From a virus, in the IMG/VR virus record IMGVR_UViG_3300029953_000081, positions 1 through 38,700 of that record: a stretch of DNA of 38,700 nt; one strand, written 5' to 3'. The notes beneath the pieces are model-generated. The model made no database searches. It was not told the DNA's origin and was given only the letters and a program-made list of their open reading frames with translations. Shown here piece by piece: positions 24,739-31,036 of this stretch. The number at the start of each line of letters is the position of its first letter. Position 1 is the stretch's first letter. The translations under genes were made by a program, and so were the position numbers.

Positions 24739-25998
24739 TTATGACCATGTGCCAGTTGCCAAGCTTTGGAATGTAACTGCGGGTGTTCCAATTGCAGTCA
24801 CCAATACCTGAAACTCACGCCAGCCAGTTGAAGGAATGGTTTTCGTTGTACCATTAACAGTTACACCACTTCCAGCAGTCAGAACAGAAGTTGTTGAGGC
24901 AGTCTGGTTGACAATACGCAAGCGATAGCTTGTGCCAACAGTCGGGCAATGCAATGCACCAACAATTGCAGCAGCCGTAGGAGTGTTAAACGTGGTAATA
25001 GCAGTAGAACCAGTAATATCAAGATCAACACTTGCAACGCCGCCAGTAATCTGAGCAGCGGTAAGCGTAACACTCGTAGCTGATGCAACAGTGTTATAAG
25101 CGGCAGTTGCATTTGAAGCAGCCTGTACCGCCCAAACACCGTTTGCAGCAGAATTAAACACGGCCACACATCCAGGAAGAATCGTTGTCCCTACAGTAGA
25201 TGCTTGACCATTAATTGTGTCACTGGTTGCGTTTTGTGGTGGGTAAACCAACAAGGCATTAGCACCAAGGTTGATGACCGTAACTTCAAGGCCAGCCGAT
25301 TGGGTAGTTGTGCTAACAACTGTTCCTGGTAAATTTACGCCGGTTCCAGTAGTAACCGTAGAAACTACTGCAAGTTGGTTGACCAATTGAGTAGCAGTTG
25401 CCTGTGAAGTACCAGCAGCCGAAACACCAGTTTGGTAATTTTGTGTTATAAGAGACCCAGAGTACCCTTCACCAATACCATTAGAAGTCCATGTGCCGTT
25501 TTGTGTGCCAGCAATATAAGACTGGGTGCAAACGTAAAGAGTGGTTGAACCTTGCATCTGCGTAACGCCTGTACCAGTAGCGATACCATCAATTGTATCA
25601 CCGTTAGTTCCGCCGTTATAACAACCATAAACCTGCAATGGATTTGCTCCATTGTTAGCTATAAGAATAGTTAAACCCTTAACCGCAACAGGCAAAGCAG
25701 CGCCAGTCCCAGAAGCAACGGTACTAAATTGATTAATTTCAGTCGCAAGTGCTAAAGCAGTGCTTTGACCTGCAGAACCACCAGTTAGAGCAACGCTTGC
25801 ACTTTCAGTAAAAAGGCCAGTAATGGTAAGGTTATTGAATGTAGGGCTGACACCTGTTTCAGCTAAAGCAGCAATCTGACCAGTCGTCAGATAGAAGTCC
25901 TGCCCACTGGGCTGACCATTAGAACTGACGCCAAAAGCGCGTAGAGTCTCGTTTCCGCTCAACGGAGATGCAAAATTGGTGGGTACGATTGATGTCAT
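24739..25998 (-). CDS. Virion fibre or decoration protein with GNETL module and duplicated domain
   Basis: 419 residues, Thr/Gly/Ala/Val-rich. The N-terminal 45 residues (PLSGNETLRAFGVSSNGQPS, LTTGQIAALAETG) share a module with the small protein at 8029-8430. Two copies of a beta-domain follow, recognised by ALALATEINQFSTVASGTG with ANNGANPLQVYGCYNGGTNG and by ATQLVNQLAVVSTVTTGTG with NLGANALLVYPPQNATSD. The C-terminus (TIPSTGWREFQVLVTAIGTP) is a further beta-rich cap. Lying between head and tail tube genes, it may decorate the head or form a head fibre. No enzyme motif is seen. Confidence 0.7.
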   Translation of the reverse strand: MTSIVPTNFASPLSGNETLRAFGVSSNGQPSGQDFYLTTGQIAALAETGVSPTFNNLTITGLFTESASVALTGGSAGQSTALALATEINQFSTVASGTGAALPVAVKGLTILIANNGANPLQVYGCYNGGTNGDTIDGIATGTGVTQMQGSTTLYVCTQSYIAGTQNGTWTSNGIGEGYSGSLITQNYQTGVSAAGTSQATATQLVNQLAVVSTVTTGTGVNLPGTVVSTTTQSAGLEVTVINLGANALLVYPPQNATSDTINGQASTVGTTILPGCVAVFNSAANGVWAVQAASNATAAYNTVASATSVTLTAAQITGGVASVDLDITGSTAITTFNTPTAAAIVGALHCPTVGTSYRLRIVNQTASTTSVLTAGSGVTVNGTTKTIPSTGWREFQVLVTAIGTPAVTFQSLATGTWS

Positions 25999-26019
25999 GC
26001 TCTAAACTCCTGAAACGAA

Positions 26020-26340
26020 TTATTTCTTCTCTTCGCCTTTGCCCATCTCTTTTTCGTGGCGCTTATGCATAGCCGCGTGTTCGTCCGCATGCCTCGAATG
26101 CATTTCTTTTTTGTCGCCGCCTTTATGCATCATGTGTTCGCGTTGATGCTTCATGTGCATTTCAGCTCTGTCCATCGAATGACGGGCTTCCATATTTGCG
26201 CCTTCGCTTTCAGCGCCGCCTTCAGTTACGGCTTCTTTGTCCTCGGCTTTGTCGGCCTTCTTCACTTTGACCTTGCCGTCTTCGGCATCACGTTCCATTT
26301 TTGGCGAATTGCCAAACATTTTGTCTGCCATTTTTCCCAT
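26020..26340 (-). CDS. Highly charged Met/His/Lys-rich head-region protein
   Basis: 106 residues with extreme composition: Lys/Glu/Asp-rich first half (MERDAEDGKVKVKKADKAED) and a Met/His-rich second half with a repeating MHxRHxxEH pattern (HMKHQREHMMHKGGDKKEM; MHSRHADEHAAMHKRHEKEM). Probably disordered or helical, and able to bind metal ions or DNA. Proteins of this kind accompany podovirus head genes, with no known function. It starts four bases after the stop of the gene before it. Confidence 0.7.
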   Translation of the reverse strand: MGKMADKMFGNSPKMERDAEDGKVKVKKADKAEDKEAVTEGGAESEGANMEARHSMDRAEMHMKHQREHMMHKGGDKKEMHSRHADEHAAMHKRHEKEMGKGEEKK

Positions 26341-26343
26341 GAT

Positions 26344-26592
26344 CTATTCCTTTGCTCCGTACAACAGTGCGGCTCCGCTTTTCTTCTTCGCGGCAGGGTG
26401 AAAGTGTTTCAGAGTTTTGGCTAACTGTGCCTCTTTCCTGATTGTTCCGTTTTTAGAGTGCATTGCCTCGTTTAATTTTTCTTCTGGTATCTTCTCTCCT
26501 TGCGGGATTCCAAGGTGAGAGTGTAACTTTCCCTTGCCTTCTTTACCGATTGCTGATTGAATCCATTTCTTCTTCTTTTTGGGATCAGACAT
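26344..26592 (-). CDS. Basic head-region protein (KKWIQSAIGKEGK type)
   Basis: 82 residues: a Lys-rich start (MSDPKKKKKWIQSAIGKEGK), then LHSHLGIPQGEKIPEEKLNE and RKEAQLAKTLKHFHPAAKKK. This KWIQ...LH..LG.P.G..IP pattern recurs in short phage proteins near capsid genes; no function is established. It overlaps the 57-residue gene before it by eight bases. The strong positive charge suggests contact with packaged DNA (inference). Confidence 0.72.
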   Translation of the reverse strand: MSDPKKKKKWIQSAIGKEGKGKLHSHLGIPQGEKIPEEKLNEAMHSKNGTIRKEAQLAKTLKHFHPAAKKKSGAALLYGAKE

Positions 26593-26758
26593 GACATACC
26601 CCTACAAATACAAAAAAGAAATCAGCAACCTTATTCCTGTCTGCCAAAACTGTCATTGCATTAGACATATCGAACTTTCCGGAAACCATAGATTGCCTAG
26701 CGCCCGCACTCGAAAAATGCTTGCCGACTAGATAATCTATTGGCTTCTTCTCAGCCAT
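26585..26758 (-). CDS. Small hypothetical protein (57 aa) in the head operon
   Basis: ATG 26758 overlaps the stop of the preceding gene (ATGGCTGA), and the frame ends at TGA 26585 inside the start of the next gene. The protein starts MAEKKPIDYLVGKHFSSAGA and continues with SMVSGKFDMSNAMTVLADRN before a hydrophobic Phe/Val C-terminus. Both stop/start overlaps follow the style of this operon, which supports it although it is short. No family recognised. Confidence 0.68.
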   Translation of the reverse strand: MAEKKPIDYLVGKHFSSAGARQSMVSGKFDMSNAMTVLADRNKVADFFFVFVGVCHV

Positions 26759-27248
26759 TTATCATGCTCGTCTGATCTTGTTTCTTACTGCGGACGCTCT
26801 TGATTTCAGGTGTGCTGATTTGTTCCTGCTCAATAACGCGAGCCTTCGACTTGACAACCTTGTTGGACATGACCGGAGCCTGAACACGCTCGGCATTGAA
26901 CCGACCGCTATCGGCAATCTGCGCCAGATAAGACCTCATGTTGATTTCATGGGTCTGTACGCCCATGCGCATGCCGTATTCTTTGTTTTCTTTAGCTTCC
27001 TCAACGCCACGAGCAAGCTTCTTCATCCAATCTTCGACCGCCATCAAAGCGAGTTCGTTCATAGGCAAAAGATTGTAATTAGGCTCATCAGGGTACGCGA
27101 TCAGCGTTGGTCGTCCTTGTGCGTCATACTCCTCATGCAACGTTTCACCATCGAAAAAGCCATTACCAACAACACGGTAAATCGGCTCATCATCGGGGAT
27201 GCTAAGTTTGGAAACCTTCTGGGGAGGAAACGTATAAAGCGATGCCAT
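26751..27248 (-). CDS. Conserved phage head-region protein (165 aa)
   Basis: The protein starts MASLYTFPPQKVSKLSIPDD, with a beta-rich N-terminal half (YRVVGNGFFDGETLHEEYD, PTLIAYPDEPNYNLLPMNEL) and a helical C-terminal half ending in a Lys-rich tail. It lies directly after the capsid cement gene. I recognise it as the kind of uncharacterised protein found at this locus in podovirus genomes, but cannot give a function. No membrane segment or enzyme motif. Confidence 0.7.
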   Translation of the reverse strand: MASLYTFPPQKVSKLSIPDDEPIYRVVGNGFFDGETLHEEYDAQGRPTLIAYPDEPNYNLLPMNELALMAVEDWMKKLARGVEEAKENKEYGMRMGVQTHEINMRSYLAQIADSGRFNAERVQAPVMSNKVVKSKARVIEQEQISTPEIKSVRSKKQDQTSMING

Positions 27249-27258
27249 TGTCTATTCC

Positions 27259-27789
27259 TTAGTAGGCAGAATTGAAGTTCTTCACGGAATCCAGCACCGA
27301 CTTGATGCTTGGCGGGTTCATCAAGAACTCAGCGTTAACCGACATAGTTGCCGTATTAGTTAGATCAAAGTATGCGCGATAGAAGCGCGGCAGACCGGCA
27401 AACTCAGGCGGGATAGGCGGCAGAGGAAGATAAAGCGTATATCCCAAAGTCAAAGTCGCCAAACCAGCCTTGGCTCCGCTTGTGGTCAGGCGCGTGTAGG
27501 TGCCGGGAGAATACGAGCCGTTGTCAGGAGCCGCTTCAATTCCGAAAGCAAAAGTACCAGTACCCGTGCCAGCCGTCGAAATCGTGAACAAAACACCGGG
27601 ATGAGCAATGTTTTGACCAAGGCCGAGATCAGTACCAAGGTTGGTAGCCAAACCAGCGTTGCCGATCATATTGGGAGCGTTCCCTGCACCGGCTCCGGTT
27701 ACGTCAAAGACGTTCGTAGAAGCGCCAGAGGCAGAGACTGCTTGAGCAACGGATAGGTTTGCGCCAGAAGAATTTTCGGTATATGCCAT
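27259..27789 (-). CDS. Capsid cement protein, Bbp16-like
   Basis: 176 residues, beta-rich and Gly/Ala/Thr-rich: NAPNMIGNAGLATNLGTDLG, VLFTISTAGTGTGTFAFGIE, LTLGYTLYLPLPPIPPEFAG and LPRFYRAYFDLTNTATMSVN. The proline-rich block followed by RFYRAYFDL resembles the Bbp16-type cement protein of BPP-1, which sits on the capsid surface. Its position directly after the major capsid gene is the expected one. Present in many copies per virion if the homology holds. Confidence 0.8.
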   Translation of the reverse strand: MAYTENSSGANLSVAQAVSASGASTNVFDVTGAGAGNAPNMIGNAGLATNLGTDLGLGQNIAHPGVLFTISTAGTGTGTFAFGIEAAPDNGSYSPGTYTRLTTSGAKAGLATLTLGYTLYLPLPPIPPEFAGLPRFYRAYFDLTNTATMSVNAEFLMNPPSIKSVLDSVKNFNSAY

Positions 27790-27808
27790 TTGTCTTGCTC
27801 CTTAAGTT

Positions 27809-28867
27809 TTAAGAGACTGTCGCTTCTGCGTCGGTCAGTTGATCGTTCAAGCGGATAGGAATGCCACGCCAGTTGAGAACGGGTGCGCCGTCATATTCGG
27901 TTGGCGACATCAAAACGTTCTTGTTGCGGATTGCCTGAATTTCCATCGCCGTTTTGACGGTACGATCCGATGTCCATGTGAATTTATGGCCAATGTTTCC
28001 ATTGGGGTCGTCAGTCTTCGTGATGCCGGAAGCGCGTGGCGTGGTATGAGGCAGCAAATTGATAGCCGCGCTCATCAGAGCGAACAAATCAGGAGGCGTG
28101 GTCGAAAGTAAACCGCCAGCCGTGGTCGTCGTATCGATATTGCAGATACGGGCGTTGAACTGCCAGTTATCGACGCAAACACCAAGCTTCCAAGTGAACA
28201 CATCCGTATAACCTTCGTAACGAAGACCGTTAACATCATACAGAGGAACGATGTCGCCCTTATCTTCATGTTGAAGACCAGCCGCAGAACCTTTCGGAAA
28301 CAGGACGGCGGTGCCGCCTTCATCGCTCCAGCCATTGAGCCACAACGATGCATTTGAACTACCTGCGCCACCGGCACTGATAACGTTCTTAGCCGTTGCA
28401 GCAACCGTGGTAGAGAGGGCGTTGTAATACAGCGTCAAACCAGTTGTGGATTGAGGCACCGTGTTTTCATTGGCATAGAATACCGAATTGGCAAACTTCT
28501 GCGCCATGCCTTGCATGTGCGGCTTGGCTTGCTGCAAACGGAACTGGGCGACTTCGCCGTTGAGTTCGGCTTCGTCTTTATCGACCATCCCGTAATCACG
28601 CAGAATGCCAATCGAAAACTTCTGTTTGCCAAAGATGGGCTTGGTCGCCGCGATACCTTGGTTATTGGCCTTCCAAGAAGGTTGCGGCAATCCGACAACA
28701 ACCGAGGTTTCGTGACCCATTGGCAAATTGCCGGGCTTGGCAATCGCATCAGCAACAACGTCGTTGCACTGAGCCATCAAGTTGACGATATAGCCAATGG
28801 TGCCGTCAGGGGAACTCATAGCCGCCCAATCCATGAGATTAGGAACCTGATTGTTGAATAATGGCAT
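27809..28867 (-). CDS. Major capsid protein, Bbp17-like
   Basis: 352 residues, near the family size. Characteristic segments are DGTIGYIVNLMAQCNDVVAD (early helix), GHETSVVVGLPQPSWKANNQ, KFSIGILRDYGMVDKDEAEL, FANSVFYANENTVPQ, and the C-terminal VLNWRGIPIRLNDQLTDAEA, consistent with the HK97-fold capsid proteins of BPP-1-like podoviruses. It forms the icosahedral shell. It lies between scaffold and cement genes, and its start has GAAGG upstream within the short spacer. Confidence 0.9.
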   Translation of the reverse strand: MPLFNNQVPNLMDWAAMSSPDGTIGYIVNLMAQCNDVVADAIAKPGNLPMGHETSVVVGLPQPSWKANNQGIAATKPIFGKQKFSIGILRDYGMVDKDEAELNGEVAQFRLQQAKPHMQGMAQKFANSVFYANENTVPQSTTGLTLYYNALSTTVAATAKNVISAGGAGSSNASLWLNGWSDEGGTAVLFPKGSAAGLQHEDKGDIVPLYDVNGLRYEGYTDVFTWKLGVCVDNWQFNARICNIDTTTTAGGLLSTTPPDLFALMSAAINLLPHTTPRASGITKTDDPNGNIGHKFTWTSDRTVKTAMEIQAIRNKNVLMSPTEYDGAPVLNWRGIPIRLNDQLTDAEATVS

Positions 28868-28889
28868 TGTCTACCTTCCTTTAAGGTTA

Positions 28890-29651
28890 TTACGATTTAG
28901 GGCTGTTTCCGTACATAGATTGGGCAATGCCCTGCTTCTGTACGGGCACGGATTGAGATAAAACCGGCGAACCTTCTTTTGCTGCTGTCTTGGTGATATT
29001 GGATAAGAAACGGAGCAGAGCAGGGTGATTTTCAACGCCCGTTTCCTGCAAAAGCTTGGCTGTTTCGAGTTGCTGCGCTTTGGTGCCGCCGTAAAGGCTA
29101 ATAGCTTGGGAGGCCGCACTAACGGTTCCTTCCCAATTATCTCCACCAATCGAAGGGTCTTTTTTAGCGTTCTCGAGCCATTCCTTGTTGCGGTTGTTAA
29201 ACCAGTCCCAAGAAGCCTTATTCTGGCTCTCGACAACCGCCTTAACATCCTCAAGGTGCATGTCGATCATTTCCTGACCAAACTTCTGCACAGCAGCTTG
29301 TTCGGTCTTGGAAAGATTCTGGAACTCGCCAAGTTTCGATTGGAATGATTTGAAAACGGGATTATCGACTTGTGCGCCTTCAGGCAGCTTGAACTCGTAA
29401 ACCGGCAACGGCGCTGGCTCGGCGTCAACCTTTGGGGCTTCGGCAACAGCGTCAGCAGGCTTGGTTTCTGGCTCTGGATTGAGGAGGGGTTTCGCAGCTT
29501 CAACCGCAGGCTCGACGGGCGCAACAGGAGCAACTTCAGGATTTGGCGCGGTTTCTACAACTGGGGTAGTAACTTCGACGGGAGCTACTTCAACGACGGG
29601 CGCTACAGGAGCGGTAACTTCCGGTGCTACAACTGGTGCTTCGTCAGCCAT
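28890..29651 (-). CDS. Capsid scaffold protein
   Basis: 253 residues. The first 80 are an acidic Pro/Val/Glu/Ala repeat region (VAPVEPAVEAAKPLLNPEPE), then YEFKLPEGAQVDNPVFKSFQ, a helical middle (LSKTEQAAVQKFGQEMIDMH, WDWFNNRNKEWLENAKKDPS) and a basic end (SVPVQKQGIAQSMYGNSPKS). This is the usual order in scaffold proteins that guide capsid assembly and then leave or are degraded. It directly precedes the capsid gene. A strong two-tier hairpin (29661-29702) sits just ahead of its start codon. Confidence 0.8.
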   Translation of the reverse strand: MADEAPVVAPEVTAPVAPVVEVAPVEVTTPVVETAPNPEVAPVAPVEPAVEAAKPLLNPEPETKPADAVAEAPKVDAEPAPLPVYEFKLPEGAQVDNPVFKSFQSKLGEFQNLSKTEQAAVQKFGQEMIDMHLEDVKAVVESQNKASWDWFNNRNKEWLENAKKDPSIGGDNWEGTVSAASQAISLYGGTKAQQLETAKLLQETGVENHPALLRFLSNITKTAAKEGSPVLSQSVPVQKQGIAQSMYGNSPKS

Positions 29652-29660
29652 AAGGTCTTT

Positions 29661-29702
29661 CCGTCAAGGGATGCGGCTCTTCACAGAGCGGCTATTTGAC
29701 GG
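29661..29702 (-). promoter_or_regulatory. Two-tier hairpin in front of the scaffold gene
   Basis: On the minus strand CCGTCAA (29702-29696) pairs perfectly with TTGACGG (29667-29661); inside, GCCGCTCT and AGAGCCGC (29692-29673) pair at seven of eight positions around a GTGA loop. The outer 3' arm ends at the weak ribosome binding site (GGAAAG) of the scaffold gene. There is no U-tract, so it is not a standard terminator; mRNA processing, stability or translation control are possible. Confidence 0.55.
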
Positions 29703-29726
29703 ATACTATAACTTGATTTTTTATGA

Positions 29727-29756
29727 GATATAACTACCGCTAAAGGCGGGTTACAA
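29727..29756 (-). promoter_or_regulatory. Weak candidate promoter for scaffold and capsid genes
   Basis: Minus-strand TTGTAA (29756-29751), 18-base spacer and TATATC (29732-29727), within an AT-rich 99-base gap between the HTH gene and the scaffold gene. The matches are only fair, and a phage-specific promoter could be present instead. Confidence 0.25.
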
Positions 29757-29945
29757 AATTATATTTGCTCTGATCGCTATTGCGACAGCATTGACGGTAT
29801 TTTTTGCTTCTAGTTTGATGCGAACGTTATCAAGGTGGAAATTTACGGTGTCATAAGAAACATTTAGCAACTGCGCAATAATGGGATGTGTATTTCCATC
29901 CGCGACGAATCCCAAAATCTCAACCTCTCTCGGCGTTAAACTCAT
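29751..29945 (-). CDS. Solo LuxR/GerE-type helix-turn-helix protein
   Basis: 64 residues that consist of nothing but a GerE-type DNA-binding domain: SLTPREVEILGFVADGNTHP, then IIAQLLNVSYDTVNFHLDNV and RIKLEAKNTVNAVAIAI. The TPRE start, the recognition helix (YDTVNFHLDNV) and the dimerisation helix are all present; there is no receiver or autoinducer domain. It should bind DNA as a dimer. It overlaps the Bbp19-like gene by ATGA and lies just before the capsid gene block, an unusual place for a regulator. It might control late transcription of the phage or mimic a host LuxR regulator. Confidence 0.85.
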   Translation of the reverse strand: MSLTPREVEILGFVADGNTHPIIAQLLNVSYDTVNFHLDNVRIKLEAKNTVNAVAIAIRANIIL

Positions 29946-30298
29946 TTGCGCTCCCGCTCGACAGCCTCACAACGCATCAACCAGAACATTTCCGGCGCGG
30001 CAGTCATAACCTCGTCAAGCACGCGCAAGCCAACCGCACGTTCGCCTTCAAAACGTCCGTTACGCTCTGCCGTATCCCGCATAGGATTGTCAGAAAAAAC
30101 ATGGCAGTTTGTTCCAAGCAGGTCAAACATCCATGCTCGTCCATTCTCTTCCGACATGATGGCTTCAACCACGCGAAGCTTTTTCTCTTTGAGGCGTTTC
30201 GCGTGCTTCTCCGCCGTTTCGATAGCCTCCGGATCATTGGCATCGAACGGGATGGCTTGTTCGTCATAGGCGATTTCATTGTCGATTGCGTCAGCCAT
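29942..30298 (-). CDS. Bbp19-like head protein
   Basis: 118 residues from ATG 30298, which overlaps the stop of the 56-residue gene before it (ATGGCTGA). An acidic N-terminus (DNEIAYDEQAIPFDANDPEA) precedes a helical core with AIMSEENGRAWMFDLLGTNC, HVFSDNPMRDTAERNGRFEG and ERAVGLRVLDEVMTAAPEMF. This GRxWxxxLL..C..F...FEGER.VGLRLL pattern is what I associate with Bbp19 proteins of BPP-1-like phages. Location between portal and scaffold genes agrees. Role in the head is likely but not defined. Confidence 0.78.
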   Translation of the reverse strand: MADAIDNEIAYDEQAIPFDANDPEAIETAEKHAKRLKEKKLRVVEAIMSEENGRAWMFDLLGTNCHVFSDNPMRDTAERNGRFEGERAVGLRVLDEVMTAAPEMFWLMRCEAVERERK

Positions 30299-30461
30299 GA
30301 TTATTACCCATAATTTCCCTGAAATTACGTTGAACCCACCACACAAAAGAAAAATCGCGATTGAAGCCAATACTTACTTGGGCATACACATCAAATATGC
30401 TGGCCGGCCACATACCAAGAATGTTTTTGACCGCCATATCTATAGCATCATTTCTAGACAT
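30291..30461 (-). CDS. Small hypothetical protein (56 aa)
   Basis: ATG 30461 overlaps the stop of the preceding gene (TAATG) behind GAGGGG, and its own stop overlaps the Bbp19-like start. The protein starts MSRNDAIDMAVKNILGMWPA and has an aromatic stretch (DFSFVWWVQRNFREIMG). The double coupling and clear ribosome binding site make it convincing. No family recognised; a small head or membrane-peripheral protein is possible. Confidence 0.7.
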   Translation of the reverse strand: MSRNDAIDMAVKNILGMWPASIFDVYAQVSIGFNRDFSFVWWVQRNFREIMGNNHG

Positions 30462-30706
30462 TATCCCCTCATCATCGATGCTGCTTTCTGCGCCATCTCC
30501 ATCTCCGTCACCAAGGACTGAACCTGAAATTCATTCAGGGCAGGGGACTTGTACATCACCTTGGCTTTTTGCCGCATGAGAAGAAACTGCTTGGCGACCT
30601 CTTTCCATGCGGGAAGATTAGTCATTACGCCCAACTCGCGAGAACATGACGCGGCGCGGGCTAGGCTTTCCCAAACTCGTTCAAAAGATTCTGAACTTTG
30701 CATCAT
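30461..30706 (-). CDS. Hypothetical helical protein (81 aa)
   Basis: ATG 30706 overlaps the preceding stop (ATGA). The protein (MMQSSESFERVWESLARAAS, then VAKQFLLMRQKAKVMYKSPA, VTEMEMAQKAASMMRG) is helical and Met/Ala-rich with no signal or membrane segment. It lies in the run of small genes between portal and Bbp19-like genes. No function is known to me; a small structural or assembly role is plausible. Confidence 0.65.
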   Translation of the reverse strand: MMQSSESFERVWESLARAASCSRELGVMTNLPAWKEVAKQFLLMRQKAKVMYKSPALNEFQVQSLVTEMEMAQKAASMMRG

Positions 30707-30936
30707 ACAAGTATCACTTTCTTCTCGCGCTCGCCCTTGTGAATGCTTTTCGGGAATGTCGCAATACACAACGCCTTAACTGCAGCCAGACCATCGCGCA
30801 TTAGCAAGAACCTTGGATCGCGGCGGTGGAAGCAAAGTTGCTCGCAACCGCCGGTCGCCTGATTGATGGCTTCGAGCAGTTCGATTGCGACGATGACTTG
30901 CGTGCGCTCGGCTTTTGGGTCAACCGCGACTTTCAT
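30703..30936 (-). CDS. Hypothetical protein (77 aa)
   Basis: ATG 30936 has GAGG five bases upstream; the longer open frame starts inside the GIY-YIG remnant and is not used. The protein (MKVAVDPKAERTQVIVAIEL, then CEQLCFHRRDPRFLLMRDGL and a basic tail KGEREKKVILV) appears soluble with a strand-helix pattern. Its ribosome binding site and start codon lie within the endonuclease remnant, so the relic now supplies its translation start region. No family recognised. Confidence 0.62.
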   Translation of the reverse strand: MKVAVDPKAERTQVIVAIELLEAINQATGGCEQLCFHRRDPRFLLMRDGLAAVKALCIATFPKSIHKGEREKKVILV

Positions 30937-31024
30937 GCTGCCTCTTTTGCTGATCGTGACAAGCACTGCCAATATATCTACGACCAGATTTAATGTTAGC
31001 GATTTGGTAGATACCTGATTTCAT
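30920..31024 (-). pseudogene. Truncated GIY-YIG endonuclease (N-terminal stub)
   Basis: A 34-codon frame from ATG 31024 encodes MKSGIYQIANIKSGRRYIGS and then stops at 30920. The GIY and YIG motifs have the correct 10-residue spacing, which is the start of the catalytic domain of this homing-type nuclease family, but the catalytic Arg helix and Glu are missing. The stub ends overlapping the next gene. It is best read as the remains of an endonuclease inserted between the portal gene and the small head genes. Confidence 0.7.
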
Positions 31025-31036
31025 GACACCAATGTA

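Noticed and set aside
29661-29702. Rho-independent terminator between the HTH gene and scaffold
   Set aside because: The stem is strong but no U-tract follows on the transcribed strand.
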